38,814 nt of DNA from an uncultured Oscillospiraceae bacterium. GTDB lineage: Bacteria > Bacillota > Clostridia > Oscillospirales > Ruminococcaceae. Location: contig UQSL01000011.1 in the NCBI GenBank assembly GCA_900543705.1, positions 1-38,814 of the forward strand, in the 5' to 3' direction. Of this stretch, positions 38,368-38,814 are shown piece by piece (the first letter of the stretch is position 1; every line of letters begins with the position of its first letter). A program made the translations under genes and the position numbers. The notes under the pieces are model-generated. The model saw only the letters and a list, made by a program, of their open reading frames with translations, did not search any database and had not been told where the DNA came from.

Positions 38368-38709
38368 ATGCCAGGTACCAGAAAACTCGGCAGAACTTCC
38401 GACCACAGGAAAGCAATGCTCCGGGCAATGGTTACTTTCCTGATCGAAAAAGGAAAGATTGAAACGACCGTGACGAGAGCGAAAGAGGTTCGCAGTGTCG
38501 CTGAGAAAATGATCACATTGGCGAAGCAGAATAATCTCCACTCCAAGCGTCAGGTCTATTCCTTCATCACGAAGGAAGCAGTGGCAAAAAAACTTTTTGA
38601 TGAGGTAGCCCCGAAGTACGCTGATACAAACGGCGGTTATACCCGTATCATCAAAATCGGACCGCGCCGCGGCGACGCAGCTGAGATGGCTATTATTGAG
38701 CTGGTCTAA
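38368..38709 (+). CDS. rplQ: 50S ribosomal protein L17
   Basis: 113 residues, the short Gram-positive form. PGTRKLGRTSDHRKAMLRAMVTFLIEKGKIETTVTRAKEVRSVAEKMITLAKQN and a C-terminal GGYTRIIKIGPRRGDAAEMAIIELV. ATG after AAGGAG. It is the last gene of the operon in this window; two hairpins follow. Confidence 0.98.
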   Translation: MPGTRKLGRTSDHRKAMLRAMVTFLIEKGKIETTVTRAKEVRSVAEKMITLAKQNNLHSKRQVYSFITKEAVAKKLFDEVAPKYADTNGGYTRIIKIGPRRGDAAEMAIIELV

Positions 38710-38775
38710 CAACGGGAAATCCCCGTTTGAAAGCCCCCTTGAACAGGACCAGTAAAAATGGACAATGGACAAAAG

Positions 38776-38814
38776 CCCCCTGATGTAGGAAAATAGAAGT
38801 ACTACATCAGGGGG
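38776..38814 (+). terminator. Probable terminator of the S10-spc-alpha operon
   Basis: A perfect 13-bp stem (38776-38788 with 38802-38814) and a 13-nt loop end exactly at the window edge, so the expected T-run cannot be seen. A smaller hairpin AACGGG/CCCGTT lies earlier, around 38711-38727. Confidence 0.65.

Noticed and set aside
1..38814. CRISPR arrays, tRNA or rRNA genes, prophage or defence modules
   Set aside because: I saw no regularly spaced repeats, no cloverleaf with a conserved TTCGA arm, no rRNA sequence, and no phage or toxin-antitoxin proteins. The only mobile DNA is the IS end at the left edge.

Overview
The window is bacterial chromosome from a member of the Bacillota, most likely class Clostridia. 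Evidence: the ribosomal protein cluster has the Firmicutes order (secY-adk-map-KOW protein-infA-rpmJ-rpsM-rpsK-rpsD-rpoA-rplQ), S14 is the short zinc type, adenylate kinase has a four-cysteine lid, Shine-Dalgarno sequences are strong and GTG/TTG starts are frequent. A GTP-type PEP carboxykinase and a FabV/Ter-type enoyl reductase would fit an Oscillospirales-like gut or fermentative anaerobe, but the family assignment is inference.

Left part (1-10.8 kb), a mosaic of small units. An IS3-family right end (1-143) stops 22 bp from the end of hemW. lepA and hemW follow on the minus strand. Next come a decayed DUF3781-like fragment, fabV (minus) divergent from a TetR regulator with a candidate operator between them, oleate hydratase (minus) divergent from an 83-residue protein of unknown function, an AT-rich stand-alone piece of a fatty-acid-kinase-like (FakA/Dak1_2) protein, and a second TetR gene coupled to a DUF3842 gene and divergent from a HEAT-repeat protein. 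Three of these loci (FabV, oleate hydratase, FakA-like domain) belong to families that act on fatty acids or fatty acyl-CoA.

Middle part (10.8-22.8 kb). A promoter-terminator pair at 10789-10927 looks like an unannotated small RNA gene, with an opposing promoter that would read antisense into dusB. dusB and polA are divergent. polA heads a plus-strand run: polA, arginine-phosphatase-like protein, SDR oxidoreductase, DUF975 membrane protein, rimI, tsaD. After a strong terminator come two membrane proteins of unknown function separated by a decayed reading frame, then pckG with its own promoter and structured leader, and a 40-residue single-span membrane protein.

Right part (22.9-38.8 kb) is the S10-spc-alpha ribosomal superoperon, apparently one transcription unit starting from a promoter at 22892-22920 and ending at a hairpin at the very end of the window. 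Its 5' leader (about 320 nt) contains a series of hairpins ending in a complete intrinsic terminator before rpsJ, so the cluster is probably controlled by leader attenuation. Coupled TAATG junctions, and hairpins next to the adk and rpoA ribosome binding sites, suggest further local control.
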